From assembly GCA_963210315.1 (NCBI GenBank), contig OY723272.1, positions 1,426,001 to 1,490,000 on the forward strand: a stretch of 64,000 nucleotides of DNA, read 5' to 3'. The stretch comes from Rhynchopus euleeides. Lineage: Eukaryota > Euglenozoa > Diplonemea > Diplonemida > Diplonemidae. Numbering within the stretch: position 1 is the first letter of the stretch; each line of letters opens with the position of its first letter. The position numbers and the translations under genes were made by a program. This document shows, in pieces, positions 10,511 to 19,724 of the stretch. A model generated the notes under the pieces. The model saw nothing but the letters and a program-made list of their open reading frames with translations, did not search any database and was not told the DNA's origin.

Positions 10511-11731
10511 ATGCCTGCCTTCGACCCGCAGCGGTACACCATCCGCCCCTACACCCCTGCGGACAACGAGAAATGCAAATACCTGGAGCACGCCGCCACC
10601 ATGGTGGGAAGCCGTTGGAAGAAGATGTTCGTTCAACCCTGCTTCCTGCACTACCGCGACTTTGACGCAAAAGCCTCTCAATTTGAAGACCACGCGGTCC
10701 TCGTCGCTGAGGTTCGTGACACGGGGTACATCTGCGGGTGTGTCTGCCTGGGGATCAAGCGCGTGACACACCTCGGCAGGCCTACGACTCTCGGCTACCT
10801 CTTCGACCTCCGTGTCCATGAGGACCACCAGCGCAACGGCATCGGCGCAGAGCTGTCGGAGGAGGCGGAGCGCGCCGCCTGGGCAAAGGGGGCTGATCTT
10901 CTCTACCTTTCTGTCAACGGCGACAACAGGCGCGCCGAGCGCCTCTACCACAAGCTGGGGTACACGCGGTGCTCCACACGCTCCCCCGCCGCGGTGGCTG
11001 CCGTGCCCAGCATCACCGAACTGCTCCTCCCAGAGGCTGCGAGGGGCAGCCGGTCGCCGCCGCCGCATGACGTCACCTTCACAGCCTGCCCCGACGAGCG
11101 CCTCCTGGCGGAGTACCGCAAACACGACATGTGGCTGTGCGACGAGGGCGCCATCCTCCGCTCCGAGTTCTTCATCGGCTTCCTCACGGCGCGTGCTGCG
11201 GACGGCAGCATCGCCTCCCTGGGCCTGTGGAACACCTCCGCCCTGACAGGGTTCAAGTTTGCGCGCATGCTGTTCCTCCCCGAGGCTGTGTGGGCCTCCA
11301 CGGCCTTCCAGCTGTGCTTCCTGGTGCCCCCGCTGTGGGCGATGTGCCGGGTTCTGGGGGCCGGGCTGTCTGTGGCATCGGGCGCGATCGCAGCGCTGAT
11401 CGCGTTGGCCACGCTTGCAGGCGTGCGGCTGCGGAACCACGTCAAGGCGTGCCTCGGGTCGGACCAGCTCCGCCTCCGCCTCTTCGCTCCACTGGCGCAG
11501 GGCCCCCAGGGCGGGGAGCTCTTCAAGAGTGTCCTGCAGGTGGCCTACCGCTACGGCTTCGACAACAAGTTTCTCGTTGCGGTGTGCAATGTGGACGAGC
11601 GGGACCCCCTCCGTGCCTCGTTCAGCAGCGCATCTGGGCTGCGCACCTTCCTCATGGCGAAGAGCCCCGCTGGGAAGCCTCCGCCAGAGCAGCTGGAAAC
11701 GCGGGCGTTCTTCGACCCTCGGGATATCTAG
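10511..11731 (+). CDS. GNAT-family N-acetyltransferase, HLS1-like
   Basis: The product has 406 residues. Residues 1-155 form a GNAT domain: R-P-Y-T-P-A-D near the start, the long strand YLFDLRVHEDHQ, and the acetyl-CoA loop Q107-R-N-G-I-G112, with the late motif N-x-R-A-E-R-L-Y-x-K-L-G-Y (139-151). The second half follows the layout of plant HOOKLESS1-like acetyltransferases: a strand ASLGLWN (235-241) and a closing VAVCNVDERDPLR (356-368) resembling the VAAEVAGEDPLR of that family. Two hydrophobic stretches (about 263-280 and 282-305) could be membrane helices, which soluble GNATs usually lack. Substrate unknown. Start ATG 10511 has context GCCGCCATGC. Confidence 0.85.
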   Translation: MPAFDPQRYTIRPYTPADNEKCKYLEHAATMVGSRWKKMFVQPCFLHYRDFDAKASQFEDHAVLVAEVRDTGYICGCVCLGIKRVTHLGRPTTLGYLFDLRVHEDHQRNGIGAELSEEAERAAWAKGADLLYLSVNGDNRRAERLYHKLGYTRCSTRSPAAVAAVPSITELLLPEAARGSRSPPPHDVTFTACPDERLLAEYRKHDMWLCDEGAILRSEFFIGFLTARAADGSIASLGLWNTSALTGFKFARMLFLPEAVWASTAFQLCFLVPPLWAMCRVLGAGLSVASGAIAALIALATLAGVRLRNHVKACLGSDQLRLRLFAPLAQGPQGGELFKSVLQVAYRYGFDNKFLVAVCNVDERDPLRASFSSASGLRTFLMAKSPAGKPPPEQLETRAFFDPRDI

Positions 11732-13090
11732 TGGGGGGGGCGCATTGCGCTTGGTACAATATGTGCATGTTTTTCAGTGCCCCCCATGCTTTCAGTTCCG
11801 CTTTCGGTTTCAAAACAATGTGGTTGCTGATACTCTTGAAGCGTGTGGGAACATCAGACCGTGTGGGGTGGGGGGGTTGCGAAAGGCATGATGTGGGCTG
11901 GGCCTTGAAAGGAAGGAGGTTTTGCAAAATATGTTGCATCTCCGTATGTGCTCCCATAGCAGAAGTCAGCCTACGTTGTATAGTTTGTCCAGCTGTGTGT
12001 AGATCACGCGGGCCGAAACATTCCAGCCACAGCCATGGCTTGACAGCCATTCCTCCTCCGTTGACAACATGTGAAGTGTGCCCCGTCTGGTCAGCGATAT
12101 GCAGGACTTCCCATGATGTTTGAGCCCTCTCGCAACCGACAAGGCAAACGGGTTTCAGAGGTGGTGGATGGGGCCCGCAGCTGCCCGCAAATGATAAACC
12201 GAAACAGCACCCGCTTCATATTTGACCTTCTCCACCACTGTGTTGACACCTTCCCCTCCCTTCGCAGGATTTTTACCCTGTATCCTTTTGAGTCCTTTCC
12301 GTGCTTGTGACAAGTGTATCTGCGTGTCTTACACCTGAGGCAGTAGAGGCGCCTTGCGAGTTTATTCAGTGCGCCCCCCACCAAACATCAGGCTTGGGTG
12401 TGTGTGCCTGTTTATCCACAGTACTAAAAACCCCTTCACAGCCCATATCCCACACACAGACACAGGAACCCCGATTGGGCCCGAGGGTGCATTCAGTCTT
12501 GCTTTTCCCCCCCGAGGGCACACCTTGTTTCTGTTTCTGGAAACTAAGGGCCCCTGCCTTTGTCAACGAGCAGTCCGCTCCCGACGAGAGTGGCTTCTCA
12601 AGAGTTGGATGAGGTGGATGAGGTGTCCGGTGTCGTCACTCGTCGTCTAGTCTATGTCCCAGCCACCCGTCCCCCGCCCCCTCCCCTCTTCCGTCTCCTT
12701 CTCGCATCCCCACGCGAAGGTGCAACCCTTTCAAGCGCAGGGTGGTCTTTGCTCAGGTTATCCGCTACCCCATCATCTGCCCCCACTCCCTCCGCGCATC
12801 CCCGTAGGCCGAGAGATGGCCTCGCCTAACTGCCCTATCTGCTAGATTTAAATTCCAAAAAAAATGGAGAAGCCGTCTGGGTTTTGGCCCAGCCTTTTGG
12901 CGCACAAACCACCTGCCTATATTTCTTGTCCCATCCCCAAGGAAGGGCACAACCGAAGCCATTTTTTTTTTGGTAAAACGCGCAAATGACCCGCTCGGGT
13001 GAGAAGCGTGTTAGGCCTGGGGGAAAAAAAAAGGAGCTGCGGCAGCAAACCCAGCAGCAACCCCCCCCCGTTTGATTCCGGATTTCAGAC
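11732..13090. other. intergenic stretch without a supported gene
   Basis: I see nothing recognisable apart from T-rich patches, a proline-rich 63-codon frame near 12654 and long C runs. A run of A/T near 12845-12970 (AAAAAAAATGG, TTTTTTTTTGG) may mark 3' processing or the next leader. Confidence 0.5.
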
Positions 13091-13150
13091 ACAACCTGCC
13101 TAACGAGTGAAGAGAGATCTTGCTTGTGTTCCCTTCTCCTTCTATTTCAC
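13091..13150 (+). repeat. dispersed element B, copy 1
   Basis: It starts ACAACCTGCCTAACGAGTGA and ends CCTTCTCCTTCTATTTCACC, followed by poly-C. Related copies are at 38358, 52631, 53281 (partial) and 58399, each upstream of a coding region. It carries CTAAC followed by a pyrimidine tract, like element A. Confidence 0.65.
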
Positions 13151-13336
13151 CCCCCCCCCCCCCCCCAAAAAAAAACATCTGGAAACCCCCATCCCCTGTC
13201 GACCATCCTTCGGGACGCTCCCGACGCTTCAACAGCGCACCAGCCCTCCGCAGGGGGAACGGAGGGGGGGTGGGCAATACGGGTTTCAGCCGGACCCCTT
13301 CCCAAACCCCCTCAACACCCCGCCCCCCCATCCCCA

Positions 13337-13391
13337 TCCCCACCCCCGCCCCCGCCCCTGCCCCTGCCCCTGCCCCTGCCCCTGCCCCACT
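13337..13391. repeat. CCCCTG/CCCCCG microsatellite
   Basis: This is a run of six-base units (CCCCTG repeated, grading into CCCCCG and CCCCAT) within a C-rich tract. Confidence 0.85.
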
Positions 13392-13644
13392 ATTTCCGTT
13401 GGATCGTAGCTCATGCAGGCCTAGCCAACAGACCTCCCCCCCCCCTCTTCCCCAGACCCCGATCACGCCTCCCCAACCAACGTGAGGCGTGCCTGGCGTG
13501 GGCAGGGCAGCCGCCACCACGCTGAGTCTGCGGTGCGGCTCGGAGGTGCTTCTTAGGGCTTCCACCCCGCTCCGGAGGGGGGGGAGAGTCGCAGTCCCTC
13601 AACGCGCCAAGGGTGTGCGTTGTTCTGCATCGCCTGTCATCTCC

Positions 13645-14319
13645 ATGTCTGACACCGAGACTGTTGTCGATCCGAATCGTCTTGAGGAGGACCACGTGCA
13701 GGGTGTCTATGATGCGATAGCCGTGCAGTGGAATGAGACGCGTCGCCACCCCTGGCACCTGGCAAAGGCGTGGCTCGAGCAGCGCGGCAAACACGACCTC
13801 ATCGCAGAGGTCGGCTGCGGCAACGGGCGGAATCTGGTTGGTGTGAGGCGGAGGGGCGTGGAGACCTCTGCCAGTGACATCAGTCTCCCGCTTCTCCGCT
13901 TCGCACCGGGTGAACGCATCAGGTGCTGTGCGACACAGCTGCCCTACCGGACAGGCGTGTTCGACGCAGTCATGAGCGTGGCGGTGATCCATCACATGTC
14001 GACTCCCGAAAGCCGTGCGCAGGCGCTGTCGGAGCTGACGCGCATCACAGCGCCAGGGGGTGCCATTCTCCTTTACGTCCGGAGCTCCGAGTCGCGCGAG
14101 CTCATCCACCAAGGCGTGCGCCCCGTTCCCGGCATGCCGCCAGAGGATGTGACGATCGACTGGCGGCGCACCTCGGGCCCCCCGCTGGCGCGGTATCACC
14201 ACCTGTTCCCTGTGGAGGAGCTGCAGGAGCTGCTGGCAGCTCTGCCTGCAGAAGTGGACTCCCTGCAGCAGGAGAAGGATAACTGGGTGGCGATGCTGAC
14301 TCGACATAGTGAAGCGTAG
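13645..14319 (+). CDS. Trm9/ALKBH8-like SAM-dependent tRNA methyltransferase
   Basis: A 224-residue class I methyltransferase. It opens with the Trm9-type segment EEDHVQGVYDAIAVQWNETR (15-33) and the HPW that follows. The SAM-binding motif is EVGCGNGRN (55-63). Then come ATQLPYRTGVFDAVMSVAVI with HHMST (96-120), RITAPGGAILLYV (133-145) and a closing Y-H-H-L-F...K-D-N-W (184-214), as in Trm9 and the methyltransferase half of ALKBH8. That family methylates carboxymethyl-uridine at the tRNA wobble position, with Trm112 as partner. I chose the first ATG; the longer upstream frame has no ATG. No AlkB dioxygenase part is attached, so it is Trm9-like in layout. It could instead be one of the Trm9-like paralogues of uncertain substrate. 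Confidence 0.88.
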   Translation: MSDTETVVDPNRLEEDHVQGVYDAIAVQWNETRRHPWHLAKAWLEQRGKHDLIAEVGCGNGRNLVGVRRRGVETSASDISLPLLRFAPGERIRCCATQLPYRTGVFDAVMSVAVIHHMSTPESRAQALSELTRITAPGGAILLYVRSSESRELIHQGVRPVPGMPPEDVTIDWRRTSGPPLARYHHLFPVEELQELLAALPAEVDSLQQEKDNWVAMLTRHSEA

Positions 14320-14382
14320 CGTGTGTGGGAGTCTGTGTGTGTGAGGGGGGGAGAGGGGGGGGGGGGCAGTGTTGGCAAGGTG

Positions 14383-14491
14383 TATTTTTCCTTTGTATTT
14401 TTCAGTGTATTTTTCAATGTATTTTTCGTATTTTTCGTACTTTCCCCAAGGGGGAAAAATACGAAAAATACAGGGAAAAATACACTGTACT
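14383..14491. repeat. GTATTTTTC array folding back on itself
   Basis: Five copies of GTATTTTTC on the + strand are followed, after TACTTTCCCCAAGGGGGAAA, by three copies of the complement GAAAAATAC. The array is therefore a hairpin about 100 bases long, just downstream of the methyltransferase stop. A second, shorter array is at 15487. Confidence 0.85.
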
Positions 14492-14924
14492 ACAGTAGGG
14501 CGCACTGGAGATCTGCTGCACACTGCCTCGGGAGCGGTGCAGAGTCCAGGCACAGCGGGGCTGTCTGCACCAATCCTCGCCACCACAGCGGCACGCCCCT
14601 GCCGCACACACCTCGGGTGCGGGAGTGCCATCACTCCGGTGTCATTGCACTGCACCGCTGTTCAGGTTCCACCGGACTGCCGGCTTCCTGCATGAGCAAG
14701 GCTCACTTTACAGAGACAGGCGCAACAAATGAAGGCATCCACTTCCAGCGCGCGGTCACCGAAACAGCGAGTTCAGCTTTTGGGGCTTTTTTGCGGCCGG
14801 GTTTTCATGTTCCGCAGCGTATGAAGACTCAACGTCATCATGGGCAGTGTATCAGACGCTGGAGGCTTGCTTTCATCGAAGGGCGCCTCATCATGTCCCA
14901 ACTGAACGACCATCCCCGCTGATG

Positions 14925-15060
14925 TGATACAGCACCAACCGGTGTGGGGACTAGCCTTCGAGTACTTTCAGGTTGTTCACTGCCGTGGCCTCGGGCTCCG
15001 CGCCCCAGACCCCCTGTCATGTGCCTGTCGCGTGACCAAGTCCTTGAGCGTCCGCGACTG
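14925..15060 (+). repeat. diverged copy of a dispersed repeat also seen near 42640 and 1973
   Basis: The start shares CAGCACCAACCGGTGTG (reverse complement at 2003-2019) and a CDTAPTGV frame. The middle, GTTCACTGCCGTGGCCTC and CCCAGACCCCCTGTC..., then AACCAAGTCCTTG-like sequence (GACCAAGTCCTTGAGCG), matches the repeat at 42795-42900 with a gap. It links two otherwise separate repeat regions into one family. Confidence 0.55.
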
Positions 15061-16059
15061 TTCATCACATCCATTCACACCCAGAAATGCAAGCGATTCC
15101 TCGGACGTTACGTCAGAGCTGGACTCTTTCATAGACACCAGCTCCGACATGAGGCTCTTCGGGCGTTTGGCCCGCGGGACTTCATCGCAGCCGAGCTGTG
15201 CTGCCGTTCCTGAACACTGCGTGCTGGCAAAGTTCTCCTCGGGCTTGCAGGTTTGCAAGTACTCAAAGGCAATCCAAGATCCCCTGAATACGGAGTTATT
15301 GGTCCAGCAGGGCGACCTGAGGAAGCAACATCCCATGCCTCTCCAAGTGCAATTCGACAGGACTCGTCAGTTCTGCTGGGGGAAAACGTTCTGTGGCCGT
15401 GCATTCGACCCTGGTTGCACCATACCACGTCTTTTTGTGGTTTGCCCGACCCCCAGCGAGGCCACTGGTTGAGACGCCTGCAGCGTACTTTTCATGTATT
15501 TTTCGTGTATTTTTCGAAAAATACATGTATTTTTCGACGGTCTGTATTTTTCCCGCCAGACCCCTGTATTTATCCAACACTGGGGGGGGGTGCGACATAC
15601 ACAAAGCAAGATAGGTTGAAACGTGTGTGTAGGTGGGGGGAGGGGGGCGACGGAGAGGGGAGGAGCAGAAATCGGATAGCAACACGTGGCAGGTTTGCTG
15701 CAGCTGTTTCTGTTGTGCGGAGGGGGGTGGGGTGGGGTGGTGATCTGTGGTTTCGTGCAGGCACAGGAAAGTCGTGTGACATGTGGCCTGAGTGTGCCAC
15801 AGAATTCTGGGTGATGTGGATTTTTTGCCCGATGGCACATCAGAGACACCACTGACGTGAGTGGGTGTCTGTGTGGCCTTCAGCACCCTGACGCGGTGTC
15901 TGGACTGTGGGTGGTGGGGGGGGTGGGGCAGGGGGAGCCGAAGTGTGGAGGTCTCAAGGGAGCGTAGATTCGGAGCGTGCTGAGGAGTGCCAGGCAGCTG
16001 TGTGAGTGCGGAGCCTGAGAGGAGTAATCTTCATCTGACAGGAGAGCGGCCCAGGGCCA
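15061..16059. other. gene-free stretch before the second SCP2 block
   Basis: No open frame resembles a known family. It holds the second GTATTTTTC array (15487-15562) and G-rich runs. The next recognisable sequence is the CA-rich SCP2 leader at 16060. Confidence 0.5.
15487..15562. repeat. second GTATTTTTC array
   Basis: Four GTATTTTTC copies and one inverted copy (GAAAAATAC) lie in about 75 bases, with the perfect core GTATTTTTCGAAAAATAC. With the array at 14383 it brackets about 1.1 kb of repeat-like sequence. Confidence 0.8.
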
Positions 16060-16118
16060 ATCACCACACACCACACCCCACCAGCCCACACACCCCACAC
16101 ACACCAAACACCGTCACA

Positions 16119-16457
16119 ATGGCCGCCGTGTTCTTCCAGAAGATCAACGAGGCGCTGTCCACGCCTGAGGGGAAGGAGGCCGCGAAGAAGGTGAACGAGG
16201 TGATCTCGTACGAGTTCCCGGACACGGGTGCGGAGTACGTGATGGACCTGAAGGCGGCGAAGGCGTACAAGGGGAAGCACGACGACCCCGCCTGCACCTT
16301 CAAGATGGACGAGAAGGTGTTCCTGGACCTCGCGTCTGGCAAGGCCGACGCCATGGGCCTCTTCATGGAGGGGAAGGTGGAGCTGGACGGTGACACCGAC
16401 GTGGCCATGAAGCTGCAGAAGGTGCTGAAGGCGCTGGGCGACACGGCCAAGCTGTGA
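16119..16457 (+). CDS. SCP2: SCP2-family sterol carrier protein, tandem copy 4
   Basis: The 112-residue protein is identical to copy 1, including Asp108 and the AKL ending; the only base difference I noticed within the gene is silent (GCT to GCC at Ala21). It is the first member of the second block. Its 5' flank diverges from copy 1 just upstream of the CA-rich leader, so any promoter or acceptor signal needed for expression would lie within the last 60 bases or be supplied by the new neighbourhood. Confidence 0.95.
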   Translation: MAAVFFQKINEALSTPEGKEAAKKVNEVISYEFPDTGAEYVMDLKAAKAYKGKHDDPACTFKMDEKVFLDLASGKADAMGLFMEGKVELDGDTDVAMKLQKVLKALGDTAKL

Positions 16458-16752
16458 ACACTGCCCTTCTGACTCTTGATTTTGTGCGTGCCGAGTGACC
16501 CGTGTCGTATCTAGTCTGTTGTCGGAACACCTTGATGTCCTGCTGCTGGGCGGCAGGATGTGTCGGTGTGCAGCTCCGATCACGACCCACACACGGCAGG
16601 CTGTGCGTGTGAGCAGTGTGCAGTGGCCCCACTGCCGCGCTGCCCATGCTGCCTGTCTGTGTGCAGGTGCAGGCACACGAGATTCTTCGGTGCCTGCTGC
16701 CTGTCCTGACGTGTCGTGTACTTGTTGGTTCTCTGCTTCCTTCTCTCGTTGC

Positions 16753-16847
16753 GGGCGGTGTCTCACCACACCGCCCTGTGGACGAGTCTGCACCTGACAT
16801 GCACCGCAAGGAGACATGCAGCGACCGTGCACCACGTCGCTGTGTGC
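16753..16847 (+). other. paired conserved hairpins in SCP2 spacer, copy c
   Basis: It is sequence-identical to copy a at 6320-6414: a nine-pair hairpin followed by the wobble-containing second hairpin. Confidence 0.6.
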
Positions 16848-17112
16848 CTGCTGTGGTGCATGTCTTGTTTTATTGCAACCCACGTGCTGCTGTGCTGTGC
16901 CTGCAACGCGTGGACGTGTCAATGCCATGTTCTCAGCCGAATAGTTGTGGTCAAAGGCCCACCCACCCCGCTCCTTTGCCATGCTTGCACTCTGATGCAT
17001 GTCTGTGTTCCGTGTGCTTGACAGCAGCCCTCTCTTGATCTCACACTATACCATCACCACACACCACACCACCACCAGCCCACACACCCCACACACACCA
17101 AACACCGTCACA

Positions 17113-17451
17113 ATGGCCGCCGTGTTCTTCCAGAAGATCAACGAGGCGCTGTCCACGCCTGAGGGGAAGGAGGCCGCGAAGAAGGTAAACGAGGTGATCT
17201 CGTACGAGTTCCCGGACACGGGTGCGGAGTACGTGATGGACCTGAAGGCGGCGAAGGCGTACAAGGGGAAGCACGACGACCCCGCATGCACCTTCAAGAT
17301 GGACGAGAAGGTGTTCCTGGACCTCGCGTCTGGCAAGGCTGACGCCATGGGCCTCTTCATGGAGGGGAAGGTGGAGCTGGACGGTGACACCGACGTGGCC
17401 ATGAAGCTGCAGAAGGTGCTGAAGGCGCTGGGCAACACGGCCAAGCTGTGA
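17113..17451 (+). CDS. SCP2: SCP2-family sterol carrier protein, tandem copy 5
   Basis: The 112-residue product is the same as copy 2 (Asn108, AKL end). It shares the GTA codon at Val25 with copy 2. Its 3' end (GGCAACACGGCCAAGCTG) mixes the Asn108 change with the synonymous codons used by copies 1 and 4, which looks like a short gene-conversion tract. Confidence 0.95.
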   Translation: MAAVFFQKINEALSTPEGKEAAKKVNEVISYEFPDTGAEYVMDLKAAKAYKGKHDDPACTFKMDEKVFLDLASGKADAMGLFMEGKVELDGDTDVAMKLQKVLKALGNTAKL

Positions 17452-17732
17452 ACACTGCCCCTCTGACTCTTGCTTTGACTACTGGATGTGATCCTGTCCC
17501 TGTGTGCTCTGTCGATTGTGTCTTGTGCTGCTGAGCGGCACGGTGCGTTGTGCATCTTGATGCGACCCACGGTGGCAGATGTGCGGCACATGAGCCTCGG
17601 TGCTGCTGCCTGCCGTGCACGTGTGATGTGAAGACGCACTGAGCGTGCATTCTGGTGTCTTTGACAATACAGGATGCACACAACACGTGCGTCTGTGTGT
17701 CTTTCCTGCTTCACGCTTCCTTCTCTCGTTGC

Positions 17733-17828
17733 GGGCGGTGTCTTACCACACCGCCCTGTGGACGAGTCTTCTCCTGACGTGCACCGCAAGGAGGCACGCA
17801 GCGACCGTGCACCACGTCGCTGTGTGCC
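17733..17828 (+). other. paired conserved hairpins in SCP2 spacer, copy d
   Basis: In hairpin 1 (17733-17756) the loop is CTTACC, so the only change lies in the loop. Hairpin 2 pairs GGCACGCAGCGAC (17793-17805) with GTCGCTGTGTGCC (17816-17828), where an A-U pair of copy b has become G-U. Changes that keep pairing suggest selection on an RNA structure. Confidence 0.65.
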
Positions 17829-18081
17829 TGTTGTGGCGCATGTCTTGTTTTATTGCAACCCACATGCTGCTGTGCTGAGTCGGCAACATGTGGCTGTGTC
17901 AATGCCATACCCGGATGACCGGAACAGTTGTGTGCCGGATGACCCACCTCGTGCTTGCTCTCTGATGCATGTCAGTGTTCTGTGTGCTGTGTCTGCCACC
18001 CTGTCTTGATCTCACCCCATCATCACACACCGCACCACCACCACCAGCCCACACACCCCACACACACCAAACACCGTCACA

Positions 18082-18420
18082 ATGGCCGCCGTGTTCTTCC
18101 AGAAGATCAACGAGGCGCTGTCCACGCCTGAGGGGAAGGAGGCCGCGAAGAAGGTGAACGAGGTGATCTCGTACGAGTTCCCGGACACGGGTGCGGAGTA
18201 CGTGATGGACCTGAAGGCGGCGAAGGCGTACAAGGGGAAGCACGACGACCCCGCCTGCACCTTCAAGATGGACGAGAAGGTGTTCCTGGACCTCGCGTCT
18301 GGCAAGGCCGACGCCATGGGCCTCTTCATGGAGGGGAAGGTGGAGCTGGACGGTGACACCGACGTGGCCATGAAGCTGCAGAAGGTGCTGAAGGCGCTGG
18401 GCAACACCGCGAAGCTGTGA
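18082..18420 (+). CDS. SCP2: SCP2-family sterol carrier protein, tandem copy 6
   Basis: The 112-residue product ends in AKL, with Met63 and Asn108. It is the third member of the second block, but lacks the Val63 change of copy 3, so that change arose after the block duplicated or was converted away. The downstream tail matches that of copy 3 to 18628, where the blocks diverge. Confidence 0.95.
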   Translation: MAAVFFQKINEALSTPEGKEAAKKVNEVISYEFPDTGAEYVMDLKAAKAYKGKHDDPACTFKMDEKVFLDLASGKADAMGLFMEGKVELDGDTDVAMKLQKVLKALGNTAKL

Positions 18421-18628
18421 ACACTGCCCTTCTGACTCTTGCCGTTGTGAGTGCCGAGTGATCCGTGTCGTACCTAGTTTGTTTTAGTTTCCTGTTCTGG
18501 GCACCGTGCTGCAGTCCAGCATTACCCGAGCTTCCTCGGTCCTGCCTGCCCTGCCGTGATGTGCCTCTTTGCATCTCCTCGCTGCTCTCGTCGCTCGCCG
18601 GTGCTCCCCCACCGACTTGTTGACGAGC

Positions 18629-19214
18629 TTTCGATGCACCACTGCCCTACCTCGCAACGTCTGCTCCTCCGTGGCACCCCCTGACCCCCACCCCTCCTCA
18701 CCCCACCTTGCATGCCTTGCCGCCTCCTGGCGGACACCACGGAGTGTCTACTCGCTCCCGGTATTTGCCCGACACAACACCATTGGGACACTTCTTGACG
18801 AATCGTTGGCCGACTGCCCCCTCTCAGCGCAGGGGGGAGGGGTGCCCTAGGCCGTGTCCACCTCACCAGCCGCGCCTTCCACCACTCTGTTGTGTTCATC
18901 ACCACCCACCCACACACACACCTGCACCCCAGGGACATCACATACACAGGCGAACCCACGCTGCACTTCTCCACAGGGCGTGAAGTGCCTCTACTCCACT
19001 CCACCTGTTCGAGGATCTCCAACCCCCCCTCCCTCCGCTCCCCTCTGACAGACAGGGGTTTCTTCCCCATCACCCCCTCTGCTGCTGCCCCCCACTGCTC
19101 CCGGATGTGACGCACACCTTCGGGACTCCGAGTGGACGGTAGATTAACCTGTTCCTGCTGCCTCTGCTACCCCCCCCCCCCCTCTGCTGCATTCTGCCCA
19201 GCCTCCCCGCCCCA
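18629..19214. other. spacer after the second SCP2 block
   Basis: It is C- and CA-rich with no recognisable gene. It ends in a poly-C tract (19170-19182) shortly before the next start codon. Confidence 0.5.
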
Positions 19215-19724
19215 ATGGGCTGCACGGAGTCGAAGGAGGCTCCCAGCAACGGTGCGAAGCCTGCCCGCCCGCCTCCACCTGATGAGAAGGCCCCGCCTGC
19301 GAATGCTGGTCTGACGCGTGATCAGCGGCTAGAGCACGCCGTTGCTGAGGGGCAGGAGATGTTTGCCGAGGCAGAGCTGCACCGCAACCAGGTGCTGTGC
19401 CTCCGTGATGCAGAAGGCCTCCTGCTCCGCGCACGCGCCACATGCCCCACAGAGTGCGGCACGGAGTACGCCCCAACCGACTGCCCATCGGAAGGCGCCT
19501 CCTCGCGTGGCCCCGGTGTGGCCCCCCCAAGCGCCATGACTGTTAACGACCTCTCCGTCGCCCTGCCCCTGGACCCGACCTCCTGCGTGATGTTCCTCCC
19601 CCATGACTTCCTGGAGGGGGCGAGCGACGGCGAAGTCGTTGCCGAGGGCTGGGCTATCAAAAGCTCCTCCGGGAAGCCCCTCCAGTCACCGGAGAGCGAC
19701 CGGCCCCTGCGGGTGGTGCACTGA
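19215..19724 (+). CDS. small dual-acylation-type protein (MGC N-terminus), function unknown
   Basis: The 169-residue product begins MGCTESKE. Gly2 followed by Cys3 and Ser6 fits N-myristoylation plus palmitoylation, the arrangement used by many plasma-membrane and flagellar-membrane proteins of protists. Residues 8-30 are Pro/Ala/Lys-rich. Residues about 33-75 form a probable helix (TRDQRLEHAVAEGQEMFAEA and LHRNQVLCLRDAEGLLLRAR). The rest is Ser/Pro/Gly-rich with several cysteines. I recognise no domain family. Membrane anchoring is inferred from the first six residues only. ATG 19215 is the first in frame (context CCCCAATGG). Confidence 0.75.
   Translation: MGCTESKEAPSNGAKPARPPPPDEKAPPANAGLTRDQRLEHAVAEGQEMFAEAELHRNQVLCLRDAEGLLLRARATCPTECGTEYAPTDCPSEGASSRGPGVAPPSAMTVNDLSVALPLDPTSCVMFLPHDFLEGASDGEVVAEGWAIKSSSGKPLQSPESDRPLRVVH

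Larger units (their letters stand above)
16060..18628 (+). repeat. SCP2 gene block, copy 2
   Basis: It is a near-identical copy of 5627-8182, offset by about 10.43-10.44 kb. The flanks outside the block are unrelated on both sides: the first block is followed by the TA-flanked MITE and gene 8867, the second by gene 19215. Confidence 0.93.
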
